In this document: positions 26,988 through 34,726 of the stretch, piece by piece
Layout: the number at the start of each line of letters is the position of its first letter
How positions within the stretch are numbered: position 1 is the first letter of the stretch
Position numbers and translations under genes: made by a program
The notes under the pieces: generated by a model
Told to the model about the DNA's origin: nothing
Seen by the model: only the letters and a program-made list of their open reading frames with translations
Database searches by the model: none
Source: G963717155 sp963717155
GTDB taxonomy: Bacteria > Actinomycetota > Thermoleophilia > Gaiellales > JALYLC01
DNA length: 64,000 nucleotides
Direction: 5' to 3'
Assembly (NCBI GenBank): GCA_963717155.1
Contig: OY970326.1
Span: 2,294,001-2,358,000, forward strand

Positions 26988-28316
26988 GTGCCCGATTCCC
27001 TGCTCGACGAGCTCTGCTCCTGGCTGCGGATCCCCTCGATCTCGTCCGGCGACGGTCAGCCGGCCGATCTCGAGCGGGCGGCGGGCTGGGTCTGCGAGCG
27101 GATCGAGGAGGCCGGCGGCACCGCTGCGGTCGTGCCGACGGAGGGCAACCCCCTGGCCGTCGGGGAGCTACGCTCGGCCCGCGCCGATGCGCCGACCGTC
27201 CTGATCTACGGCCACTACGACGTCCAGAGCCCATCGCCCGAGAGCGAGTGGCTGTCTCCCCCCTTCGAGCCCGAGGTCCGGGACGGTCGCGTGTATGCGC
27301 GGGGCGCCTCGGACGACAAGGGCAACTTCCTGCCGCTCCTGCACGTCGCGTGCCGCCTCGCGCGCGCGGGCGAGCTGCCCGTGCACGTGCGGGTCGTCGT
27401 CGAGGGCGAGGAGGAGATCGGCGGCCACCACGTGCTCGACTGGTTCGCAGAGGACGACCGCGGCGCCGACTGCGCGATCGTGTTCGACTCGGGCATGGAG
27501 GACGAGCGCACGCCCGCGCTCACGATCGGCGTGCGAGGGATCATCCAGTGGGCGGTCGACGTGCGGACCGCGCCGCGGAACCTCCACTCGGGCCTGTACG
27601 GGGGTGCGGCGCTGAATGCCGGGCACGCGTTGCTGCATGCGCTCGCCCCGCTGATGCCCGGGCACGATGGGCTCCTGCGGCAGGAGCTGCGCGCAGGGCG
27701 CAGCGAGCCGACGGTCGACGAGCGGGCATCCTGGGCGAAGCTCGACCCTGGCGGACGCGTGCTCGAGGAGGTCGGCGCGACGGAGCTCGCGCCGAACGCG
27801 GCGCACGACTTCTACGGGCGCACCTGGGCCGAGCCGAGCTACGACATCAACGGCTTCGCGTCCGGCGACGCCGCCAACGTCCGCACGATCCTTCCCGGCA
27901 CGGCGCGGGCCGTGATCTCGCTGCGCCTCGCGCCGGGACAGGACGCGGAGGAGATCCGCGAGGCGGCCGAGAAGCTGATACACGAGGCGACCCCGGCCGG
28001 CGCCGAGCTGACGCTCACGCGACACGGGATCGGCCAGCCCGCGGTGTTCGATCCGACGCTGCCCGCGCTCCGGCTCGCGCGCGAGGCGATCGGCGCCGCC
28101 TGCGGGTCCGAGCCGGTGCTGGTGCGCAGCGGCGGAAGCATCGCGATCCTGGCCGGCTTCGCCGACCGCGGGGTCCCGACGGTGCTCTCGGGATTCGCGC
28201 TGACCGGCGACGACATCCACGCGCCCAACGAGAGCTACCGCCTCGAGAGCCTGCGCCTCGGCGAGCGTGCCGCAGAGGAGCTGTACGCCGCGCTCGCCAG
28301 GCTGCCGCGCGGCTGA
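26988..28316 (+). CDS. M20 family dipeptidase/peptidase
   Basis: 442 residues. The di-zinc site is visible: GHYDVQ (His, Asp), RGASDDKGN (bridging Asp), GEEEIGG (catalytic Glu and ligand), and a late FALTGDDIHAPNE with the final His. A dimerisation domain sits in the middle (about 190-320, with the conserved NLHSGLYGG). Likely a cytosolic metallopeptidase for dipeptides or N-acyl amino acids; substrate not deducible. GTG at 26988 is preferred because AGGAAGGA lies just before it; an in-frame ATG at 26961 is possible. It is the only rightward gene in a long leftward housekeeping block. Confidence 0.9.
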   Translation: MPDSLLDELCSWLRIPSISSGDGQPADLERAAGWVCERIEEAGGTAAVVPTEGNPLAVGELRSARADAPTVLIYGHYDVQSPSPESEWLSPPFEPEVRDGRVYARGASDDKGNFLPLLHVACRLARAGELPVHVRVVVEGEEEIGGHHVLDWFAEDDRGADCAIVFDSGMEDERTPALTIGVRGIIQWAVDVRTAPRNLHSGLYGGAALNAGHALLHALAPLMPGHDGLLRQELRAGRSEPTVDERASWAKLDPGGRVLEEVGATELAPNAAHDFYGRTWAEPSYDINGFASGDAANVRTILPGTARAVISLRLAPGQDAEEIREAAEKLIHEATPAGAELTLTRHGIGQPAVFDPTLPALRLAREAIGAACGSEPVLVRSGGSIAILAGFADRGVPTVLSGFALTGDDIHAPNESYRLESLRLGERAAEELYAALARLPRG

Positions 28317-28880
28317 TCAGGCGTAGGCGGCGAGGGCAGCGTCGATGCCCTCGCGCGCGATCAGCTCGACCGCGTCGGCGCCGGCCTCGATCATCGGCTC
28401 GGGGTCCTCGCCGAGCTCGAACGGAGCGAGCACCCAGTCCGCGATGTCGCGTGGGTCGCCACGTCCGGGACGCCCGATGCCGAGCCGCACGCGCAGGAAG
28501 TCGCGCGAGCCCACCCGCTCGGCCAGCGAGCGGAGACCGTTGTGGCCGGCCAGCCCGCCACCCTGCTTCGCGCGTACGCGGCCGAACGGCGACTCGAGAT
28601 CGTCGTGCACCACGATCAGCGACTCGGGCCCGACGCCGTAGGCCTTCGCGGCGCGCGCAACCGGGCCACCGGAGAGGTTCATGTACTCCTGGGGGCGGAA
28701 CAACGCCAGCGTCTGGCCGTCGGGCAGGCGCACCTCCTGCAGCAGCCCTCCATGCTTGGTGCGCTCGGGCGATGCGCCATGGCGCGAGGCGAGCAGCTCG
28801 GCGACGCGGAACCCGACGTTGTGACGCGTGGCGCGGTAGCGCCCACCGGGGTTGCCGAGTCCGGCAACGAGAATATCCAC
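28317..28880 (-). CDS. pth: Peptidyl-tRNA hydrolase
   Basis: 187 residues. It frees tRNAs from prematurely dropped peptidyl-tRNAs. Active-site residues are at the canonical positions: Asn10 (GLGNPG), His20 (RHNVGF), Asn68 (EYMNLSGG) and Asp93 (VVHDDLE), plus GLAGHNGLRS. The stop codons of this gene and of the M20 gene on the other strand sit side by side in a TGATCA palindrome. It follows rplY by 33 nt, the usual ctc-pth order. Confidence 0.97.
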   Translation of the reverse strand: MDILVAGLGNPGGRYRATRHNVGFRVAELLASRHGASPERTKHGGLLQEVRLPDGQTLALFRPQEYMNLSGGPVARAAKAYGVGPESLIVVHDDLESPFGRVRAKQGGGLAGHNGLRSLAERVGSRDFLRVRLGIGRPGRGDPRDIADWVLAPFELGEDPEPMIEAGADAVELIAREGIDAALAAYA

Positions 28881-28913
28881 GACGCGTCGTGCGTCGCTGG
28901 AACGACCCGAGGC

Positions 28914-29564
28914 CTACTCGGCCTCGGGCTCGGCCGGCGCCTCGGGCTCCTCGCCCTCGACCGCCTCGCCCTCGGCGACCTCGTCCTCCGGCAGGTCGAC
29001 AGGCGACGAGCTGGTGACAGTCGCGAGCACGAGATCGAGATCGCCGGTGAAGGAGAGGCCCTCGGGAGCCGTGACGTCGGCGAGCTTCAGCGAGTCGCCG
29101 ACCCCGAGCTCGGACACGTCGACCTCGACATGGTCGACGAGGCTCGCGGGCAGGCCGAGGATCGAGATCTCGTGGGTCGGCTGCTCCAGCACGCCGCCCT
29201 CGAACTTGACGCCGCGGGGCTCACCGATGAGCACGACGGAGGTGTTCGTCTCGATCGGCTCGTCGAGCCGGATCGCGAGCAGGTCGACATGCGTCACGCG
29301 ATCGCGGATCGGATCGAGCTGGAACTCCTTGAGGATCGCCGGAATCGCAGCCCGCTCACCGGGGACCTTCACGTCGAGGATCGCGTGGCGGCCGCCCTCG
29401 CCGGTCAGGGCCTCGCGCAGAACGGTCGTCGCCACGGCGAACGCCGAGGGCTCGCGGCCGGCCCCGTACAGGATGCCGGGGATCTTGCCCGATCGGCGCA
29501 GCGCACGCGCGGCGGAGGAGCGGCCGGGCGTTCGGGCCTCGAGCTCGAGAGGGACGCGTTCCAT
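28914..29564 (-). CDS. rplY: Ribosomal protein bL25, CTC (long) form
   Basis: 216 residues: an L25 domain that binds 5S rRNA (about 1-90), a CTC/TL5 beta domain (about 95-185), and a strongly acidic Glu/Ala/Pro tail. This long form is the general-stress type of bL25 common in actinomycetes. Start at the ATG at 29564 gives MERVPLELEARTPGRSS, a typical N-terminus with the conserved GRSSAARALRRSGKIPGILYG. Part of the glmU-prs-rplY-pth run. Confidence 0.95.
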   Translation of the reverse strand: MERVPLELEARTPGRSSAARALRRSGKIPGILYGAGREPSAFAVATTVLREALTGEGGRHAILDVKVPGERAAIPAILKEFQLDPIRDRVTHVDLLAIRLDEPIETNTSVVLIGEPRGVKFEGGVLEQPTHEISILGLPASLVDHVEVDVSELGVGDSLKLADVTAPEGLSFTGDLDLVLATVTSSSPVDLPEDEVAEGEAVEGEEPEAPAEPEAE

Positions 29565-29606
29565 GGCGGGGTTCCTGTGACGTAGTCGGTCGTGCGGGCG
29601 AGCGCG

Positions 29607-30674
29607 CTAGAAGAGCTGGTTCTCACCCTTGAAGATGGCCGAGACCGAGTCGTCGCGGAAGACGTTGTCGATCGTCTGGGCCAGGATGCCCGCCACCGAG
29701 AGCACCACGATCTTCGCGGGCCTCGTCAGCGGATCGACGGGGATGGTATCGCAGACGACGACCCGCTCGAGCTCCGATGCATCCATGTTCGCGAGCGCGG
29801 GCGGCGAGAACAGGGCGTGCGTCGCGCAGGCGAGCACGCGCTCGGCGCCGGCCGCGGCGACCGCTTCCGCACCCGCGCACAGCGTGCCGGCACTGTCGAT
29901 CATGTCGTCGGAGATGATCGCGACCTTGCCCTTGACGTCGCCGATCAGCGTCATGACACGGGACTCGCCGTGCGCCGGGCGCTCCTTGTTGATGAAGGCG
30001 AGATCGGCGCCGAGCATCTCGGCGAACTTCTTTGCGAGCTTGACGCGACCGGCGTCCGGTGAGACGACAACGAGCCGGTCCTGCGGCAGGCCCTGATCGC
30101 GGAAGTACTGCGCGAACATCGGCAGCGCGGTCATGTGATCGACCGGGATGTTGAAGAAGCCCTGCACCTGGCCCGCATGGAGGTCCATCGTGAGGACGCG
30201 ATCGACGCCGGACGACTGCAGGAGGTCGGCCACGAGGCGTGCGCTGATCGGCTCGCGCGGCGCCGACTTCTTGTCGGCGCGGGAGTACGGATACCACGGC
30301 ATGACCGCCGTGATGCGCTTGGCCGATGCGAGCTTCGCCGCGTTCACCATCAGCAGCAGCTCCATGAGGTTCCGGTTCACCGGCGTGGAGCACGACTGCA
30401 CGAGGAACACGTCGGCGCCGCGGATCGACTCGCCGAAGCGCACGTACAGCTCACCGTTCGGGAACGTCTTGAGCTCGACATCCCCGAGGGTCAGTCCGAG
30501 GTTGCTCGCGATCACGCGCGCCAGATCGGGGTTCGACCGCCCCGAGAACACCATCATCCGCCGAATCGGCTCGCGATCGTGGTAGCTGGCCACGGCGACC
30601 TCCTCCGGACGCGGGGCGTCGGCGAGCAGGAGATCCTCTCCCAGCAGGCTCGCCGTGCCTGTCTGTTCGCTCAT
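29607..30674 (-). CDS. prs: Ribose-phosphate pyrophosphokinase
   Basis: 355 residues. It makes PRPP from ribose 5-phosphate and ATP for nucleotide, histidine and tryptophan synthesis. Seen: MMVFSGRSNPDLA, the flexible-loop region MPWYPYSRADKK, VVSPDAGRVKLAKKF, and the PRPP loop ISDDMIDSAGTL. An N-terminal extension of about 35 residues precedes the usual start; the ATG at 30674 is kept because it overlaps the glmU stop by 4 nt. A start nearer MMVFSG is possible but would lose coupling. Confidence 0.96.
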   Translation of the reverse strand: MSEQTGTASLLGEDLLLADAPRPEEVAVASYHDREPIRRMMVFSGRSNPDLARVIASNLGLTLGDVELKTFPNGELYVRFGESIRGADVFLVQSCSTPVNRNLMELLLMVNAAKLASAKRITAVMPWYPYSRADKKSAPREPISARLVADLLQSSGVDRVLTMDLHAGQVQGFFNIPVDHMTALPMFAQYFRDQGLPQDRLVVVSPDAGRVKLAKKFAEMLGADLAFINKERPAHGESRVMTLIGDVKGKVAIISDDMIDSAGTLCAGAEAVAAAGAERVLACATHALFSPPALANMDASELERVVVCDTIPVDPLTRPAKIVVLSVAGILAQTIDNVFRDDSVSAIFKGENQLF

Positions 30675-32002
30675 CGTGGCGCTCCCTCCTCGCGGCGCGC
30701 CGCGACCCGCTCGGCGTACCCCTCCTTGACAGTCTGACGCGGACGGGCGATCGCGAGCGCGCCGTCCGGAACATCGTCGGTGATCACCGATCCCGCTGCG
30801 ACCGTGGCGCCCGTCCCTACTCGAACCGGCGCGACGAGGACCGAGTTGCTGCTCGTCCGAGCGCCGTCGGCGATCTCGGTGCGGTGCTTCTCGTGCCCGT
30901 CGTAGTTTGCCGTGATCGTGCCGGCGCCGATGTTCACGTGTGTGCCGACGGTCACGTCGCCGAGGTAGGACAGGTGAGGCACCTTCGAGTCGCTGCCGAT
31001 CTCGGCGCCCTTGAGCTCGACGAAGCGCCCGACGACAGCCCGCTCGTGCAGCACCGTCCCTGGACGCAGGAAGGCGAACGGCCCGACCCGGCAGCCGCGA
31101 CCGATCTCGGCGCCGTGCGCGGCGACGTAGGGCCCGACAACAGCATCCTCCGCGACCGACGTGCCGGCCCGCAGCTGGCAGAACGGCTCGATCCGACTCC
31201 CGGGGGCGAGCGTGACGTCGCAATCGATCCACGTGTTGGCCGGATCGACGATCCGGACACCGGCGAGCATCGCCTCGTCGAGCAACCGGCGCCGCAGCTG
31301 GTCGTCGACGGCCGCGAGCTCGAGCATGCTGTTGATTCCCGCGCAGCTCTCGACGTCCACCTCGTCGACCGCGGCGACCGACCCCTCGAGCAGCGCGACC
31401 GCATCGGTGAGGTAGCGCTCGCCCTGCGCGTTGTGCGCCTCGACCCGGGCGAGCGCAGCCTCGAGCGCAGCGGCGCTGAAGCAGTAGATCCCGACGTTGA
31501 TGTCGGCGATCCCGAGCTCGTCAGGGGTCGCGTCGCGCGCCTCGACGATTCGCTCGACCATCCCTCCCTCACGCACGACGCGGCCGTACGCATGCGGGGG
31601 TGGCACCTGGGCGACCGCGAGCGCGCCGGCAATGCCGCTCGCCGAGCCGGCCTCGCGCACCGCGCGCACCGTCTCGGCACGGATCGCCGGTGTGTCGCCC
31701 GAGAGGACGAGCACGTGCTCGGCGCGGCCGGCGAGTGCCGCGAGCCCGACCTCGACCGCATGGCCGGTGCCGTTGGCCGGGTCCTGGATCGCGACCTGCA
31801 CGCCAGGGAACGCCGCAGCCACCTCGTCCGCGATCGCGGGCGACACGACCGCGACGACGTCGTCCGCGCCGGCCTGCTCGGCGGCGGCCACCACCCAGGC
31901 GAGCATGGGCAGTCCGCACAGATCGTGCAGGACCTTGGGCTTCCGGGAGCGCATGCGCGTTCCGAGGCCCCCCGCCATGATGATCGTGCTGGTAGTGGTC
32001 AT
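30671..32002 (-). CDS. glmU: Bifunctional UDP-GlcNAc pyrophosphorylase / GlcN-1-P acetyltransferase
   Basis: 443 residues, slightly short. The N-terminal uridyltransferase has AGGLGTRMRSRKPKVLHDLCGLPML and the GDTPAIR region; the C-terminal half is a left-handed beta helix (hexapeptide repeats) with the acetyltransferase signature SDSKVPHLSYLGDVTVG and NIGAGTITANYDG. It makes UDP-N-acetylglucosamine for peptidoglycan and other glycans. First gene of the leftward housekeeping block; no gene lies immediately upstream on the same strand except the tiny ORF at 32043-32159. Confidence 0.97.
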   Translation of the reverse strand: MTTTSTIIMAGGLGTRMRSRKPKVLHDLCGLPMLAWVVAAAEQAGADDVVAVVSPAIADEVAAAFPGVQVAIQDPANGTGHAVEVGLAALAGRAEHVLVLSGDTPAIRAETVRAVREAGSASGIAGALAVAQVPPPHAYGRVVREGGMVERIVEARDATPDELGIADINVGIYCFSAAALEAALARVEAHNAQGERYLTDAVALLEGSVAAVDEVDVESCAGINSMLELAAVDDQLRRRLLDEAMLAGVRIVDPANTWIDCDVTLAPGSRIEPFCQLRAGTSVAEDAVVGPYVAAHGAEIGRGCRVGPFAFLRPGTVLHERAVVGRFVELKGAEIGSDSKVPHLSYLGDVTVGTHVNIGAGTITANYDGHEKHRTEIADGARTSSNSVLVAPVRVGTGATVAAGSVITDDVPDGALAIARPRQTVKEGYAERVAARREEGAPR

Positions 32003-32042
32003 CGGCGTTCGCGGGGGCCTATGCCAGGCCTCCCAGACCAGT

Positions 32043-32159
32043 CTAGATGACAGGTGCGGTGCCGCGCCGGACGGCGCGGCTGCGCAGCTTTCGCAGCTGT
32101 CCGGCGATCAGGCGGCGGCGCGTCTTCTTCGCACGGCGGGCTGCATTTCGTTGCGTCAT
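32043..32159 (-). CDS. Tiny basic protein, possible (38 aa)
   Basis: An open frame of 38 codons upstream of glmU gives a protein of which about a third is Arg/Lys (starts MTQRNAARRAKKTRRRLIAG). Composition resembles very small ribosome-associated proteins of actinomycetes (for example the short bS22-like class), but the sequence does not match the form I know. A weak AGGGTGG lies about 7 nt upstream of the ATG at 32159. It sits 40 nt before glmU and could be in its leader. Real gene or chance is undecided. Confidence 0.35.
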   Translation of the reverse strand: MTQRNAARRAKKTRRRLIAGQLRKLRSRAVRRGTAPVI

Positions 32160-32281
32160 GCCGGCCACCCTACTTGCTCTCGGTGAGACCGCGGCGGAAA
32201 TCCCGGCCTGGCAGCGGCGGCTCGAAACGCGGGACGCGACCCCGCGCAGGCGGAGCCCGGTCGTGCAGCGTGGCCGGGCCG

Positions 32282-32710
32282 ATGCCGATCAGGGCGATCC
32301 ACCACGTCGACCTTGCCGTCCGCGACGTCGAGCGCTCCCTCGCCCTCTACCACGAGCTGCTCGGGACACTCGGCGTCACCGAGGTCGTCCGGTACCCGAC
32401 CTACCGCGGCAGCGAGGAGGTTGCGTACCCCGTCATCGGCGACCAGTTCTTCGGCTTCCGCCCGGCCGACGGCGGGGAGCACCGCTACTACGACGTCGGC
32501 GTCGAGCACATCGCCTTCTCGGTCGACAGCCGCGATGACGTCGAGCAGGCCTACGAGCGCTGCGTCCGGATGGGGGCGGACGTCCAGTTCCCGCCCGAGG
32601 AGGATCGGGACATCTCCGGCTACTGGGCGATGTTCGTGTTCGATCCCGATGGCATCCGCATCGAGATCCTCGTCTTCCCGTCCGAGGCGTCGCCCACCAG
32701 TATCGCCTGA
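32282..32710 (+). CDS. VOC (glyoxalase/bleomycin resistance) family protein
   Basis: 142 residues with the paired beta-alpha-beta-beta-beta modules of the vicinal oxygen chelate fold: IRAIHHVDLAVRDVERSLALYHELLG at the start, GVEHIAFSVDSRDDVEQAYERC in the middle and WAMFVFDPDGIRIEILVFP at the end. Likely metal ligands are His8, His in VEHIAF and Glu in IEILV. Specific reaction not deducible. ATG at 32282; the frame is open further upstream but that part is Arg-rich and unlikely. Confidence 0.85.
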   Translation: MPIRAIHHVDLAVRDVERSLALYHELLGTLGVTEVVRYPTYRGSEEVAYPVIGDQFFGFRPADGGEHRYYDVGVEHIAFSVDSRDDVEQAYERCVRMGADVQFPPEEDRDISGYWAMFVFDPDGIRIEILVFPSEASPTSIA

Positions 32711-32728
32711 GCCGCGACCTCGATGTGG

Positions 32729-32746
32729 GTACCGTATATGCGGTAC
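32729..32746. promoter_or_regulatory. GTACCG/CGGTAC palindrome at 3' side of the ATPase gene
   Basis: An inverted repeat with 6-bp arms GTACCG and CGGTAC around a TATATG core. It lies between the VOC stop and the ATPase stop. A further GGTACAT follows at 32766-32772. The same half-site recurs on the other side of the ATPase gene. Confidence 0.5.
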
Positions 32747-32773
32747 ATTTTGGTGCGCACTAGTAGGTACATG

Positions 32774-33973
32774 TCAGGTATCGCCGGCGATCACGGGCCG
32801 CTCGGCCAGCGGCGAGGCGCGCCTCAACCACTCGCTGAAGAGCGGGTCGACGATGTACCACGTGGAGTCGCGCTCGTCGACGAGACCGCGTGCCTGCAGG
32901 CGGACGAGTGCAGGACGTACCCGCGAGTGGCTCGAGAAGCCATACAGGATCGCCGTCGCGCGACTGCTGATGGTGTTCCCGCCACGATCGGCAAGCAGCT
33001 GCAGGGCGCGGACCTCGTTGACCTCACCCTCGTCGCCGCTGACAAGGACATTGAGCACCGATGCGAACTCCGACCGCTCGATGGTCTGCACGAGTCGGTC
33101 ATGCGCGCGGATCACGGTCTCGAGCGTCACCCGTTCCCCGGGAGCCGTGCTCGTCCAGCACTCCCAGGCGAGTTGCTGCGTGCTTCGCGGATGTGCACGC
33201 GTCACGTTCAACAGGTGTTCGAGCGCCGGATCCTCCGCCGGCTTGCCGGTCGCCGCGAACTGGTAGTCCAGGTATTCGAGAAAGTCGACGCGGGCGATGA
33301 CCGGAAGCTGCATGACCGCGGCCTCGCCGAAGATGGGCTGCTCGGAGTCCTCGAGCATCATCTTCAGCGCGTTGCGTATCGACCCGGTGAAGAGCAGCGA
33401 TACGTGGTTCGCGCCAGAGCTCATGAGCGCCGAGCGAATGATCGCGAGAGGATCACCCGGGCAGTGCCGGAGGCGCTGGAACTCGTCGAAGACCACGACG
33501 AGATGCTCGGACAGCGAGCGCAGAGCCACGAGCTGCGCATGGAGCGTCTCCGCGTTCTGCTCCGGCCTGACGCCCGATCGTTTGACAGAGCCCTTGATGA
33601 CCCTGATGTCGAATCCGATCTCCACCTCCAGGGCTGCGATCTGGCGCTGCGCGGCCCGCCGCAGACGCCTCTCTGGGTGGGTGGTCATCGCGTCGTGCAC
33701 GCAGCCGATGAACCCGGGGATGCTCACGACCCGTTGGAGGTTGACCTTGACCACGTCGAAGGGCGGCGCGTCGTCGCCGTGTGCCTTGGCCAGCTCGAGG
33801 GCAAGCTGGTTCGTGAACGTCGTCTTACCCGTGTCTCGCGGGCCGAAGAGCGCGACGTTCGTCTGTCCCTTCAACGTGAGCGCCACCTGGTTCGCGAACG
33901 CCTCCATCCCGACGATCTTCGAGGGGTCGTCGAGCGGGCGGTCCCAGATGAAGGGGTTCAGCGCGGTCGCCAT
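32774..33973 (-). CDS. Archaeal-type AAA/STAND ATPase with C-terminal winged helix
   Basis: 399 residues. Walker A is GPRDTGKT (44-51) and Walker B is VVVFDEFQR (Asp163, Glu164); a sensor-like LLFTGSIRNAL follows. The P-loop domain spans about 15-250 (ATPase_2 / MNS-type by appearance), a helical lid follows, and the last 90 residues read as a winged helix (ATAILYGFSSHSRVRPALVRLQARGLVDERDSTWYIVDPLFSEWLRR), the layout seen in archaeal SSO-type ATPases. The gene stands alone, has less GC-rich codons than its neighbours and is bracketed by GTAC palindromes, so it looks like an acquired, self-regulated unit. Role unknown: regulator, toxin control or defence are all possible. Confidence 0.8.
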   Translation of the reverse strand: MATALNPFIWDRPLDDPSKIVGMEAFANQVALTLKGQTNVALFGPRDTGKTTFTNQLALELAKAHGDDAPPFDVVKVNLQRVVSIPGFIGCVHDAMTTHPERRLRRAAQRQIAALEVEIGFDIRVIKGSVKRSGVRPEQNAETLHAQLVALRSLSEHLVVVFDEFQRLRHCPGDPLAIIRSALMSSGANHVSLLFTGSIRNALKMMLEDSEQPIFGEAAVMQLPVIARVDFLEYLDYQFAATGKPAEDPALEHLLNVTRAHPRSTQQLAWECWTSTAPGERVTLETVIRAHDRLVQTIERSEFASVLNVLVSGDEGEVNEVRALQLLADRGGNTISSRATAILYGFSSHSRVRPALVRLQARGLVDERDSTWYIVDPLFSEWLRRASPLAERPVIAGDT

Positions 33974-33980
33974 CGCACTA

Positions 33981-34024
33981 TTGTACTGCCCATAGGTACA
34001 TTCGTGTACCTTTATACCGGTACA
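33981..34024. promoter_or_regulatory. Operator-like palindrome cluster upstream of the ATPase gene
   Basis: Directly before the ATPase start is a perfect inverted repeat AGGTACA-TTCG-TGTACCT (33994-34011), followed by TACCGGTA (34015-34022); TTGTAC at 33981 is another half-site. On the minus strand the region also holds TATAAA and TACAAT, which could be promoter -10 boxes. A binding protein here would control the ATPase gene. Confidence 0.55.
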
Positions 34025-34090
34025 AAGTTATCCGCCTCTGGACACGAGATCCAGGTCGACGCGCTGGGCCTCGCGCACGCGCAGGTCTGA

Positions 34091-34681
34091 TCAATCCGCG
34101 CCGAGCACGTACTTCCCGAACGTGACGCGGGCATACGCTCCCCGGGCGACCGGAGAGCCGCCCGCACCGTTCGGGTCAGGCGCGCCTTCGGGACATGGAC
34201 AGGGCAGCACCGCCGTGCCTCCGCCGAGCCTGGACGGGACGGTCACGACCAGGCGTCCCGGACTGCCGGCTGTCCGGCGTGCGTAGACGCCATCCGCGTG
34301 CGTGAAGCGATAGACGGCGCAGCCGGGGACGGACCGGACGAATCTCGTCCGCGAGGGCGTCAGCAGCTCGACCTGTCCCGTGCCGCCGTGGATGCAGTCG
34401 CCGGCATCGGCCACGAGCGCTCCGCCTGGTGTCACGGCGAGGACGACGACGTAGCCGCCTGCGGTGGTGCGGCTCCAGAGCTTGCGACCGGTCGCCGAGG
34501 CGTAGACCCGGACGGTGCCGCGCGTCGGCGGCCGGTGAGAGACGTACCACGCGACGCCGCTGACGACAGGCACGAGCAGGGTCGCGGCGCCGAGTCGAAA
34601 CAGAAGCACCCGCCGCCGGTACTCGGCCGGCGAGAGCACCACGCGGTCGCGGCGAGATCGGTTCGACATGACGGCCAGCAT
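34091..34681 (-). CDS. Membrane-anchored protein with propeller-like repeats
   Basis: About 196 residues. A basic N-terminus, one transmembrane helix (about 30-50, VLLFRLGAATLLVPVVSGVAWYV), then an extracytoplasmic part containing VRVYASATGRKLWSRTTAGGYVVVLAV, the kind of blade found in PQQ-like/WD-type propellers, though too short for a whole propeller. Four Cys (one each in DCIHGG and GCAVYRF, plus CPCP) may form disulfides. The ATG at 34681 has a GGGG upstream; ATG 34669 is an alternative. Divergent from the related gene at 34727. Family not recognised. Confidence 0.6.
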   Translation of the reverse strand: MLAVMSNRSRRDRVVLSPAEYRRRVLLFRLGAATLLVPVVSGVAWYVSHRPPTRGTVRVYASATGRKLWSRTTAGGYVVVLAVTPGGALVADAGDCIHGGTGQVELLTPSRTRFVRSVPGCAVYRFTHADGVYARRTAGSPGRLVVTVPSRLGGGTAVLPCPCPEGAPDPNGAGGSPVARGAYARVTFGKYVLGAD

Positions 34682-34726
34682 CAGTACCCCATTTGAGGCG
34701 TTCTGTGGTGAGATCGGTGCCATGGT

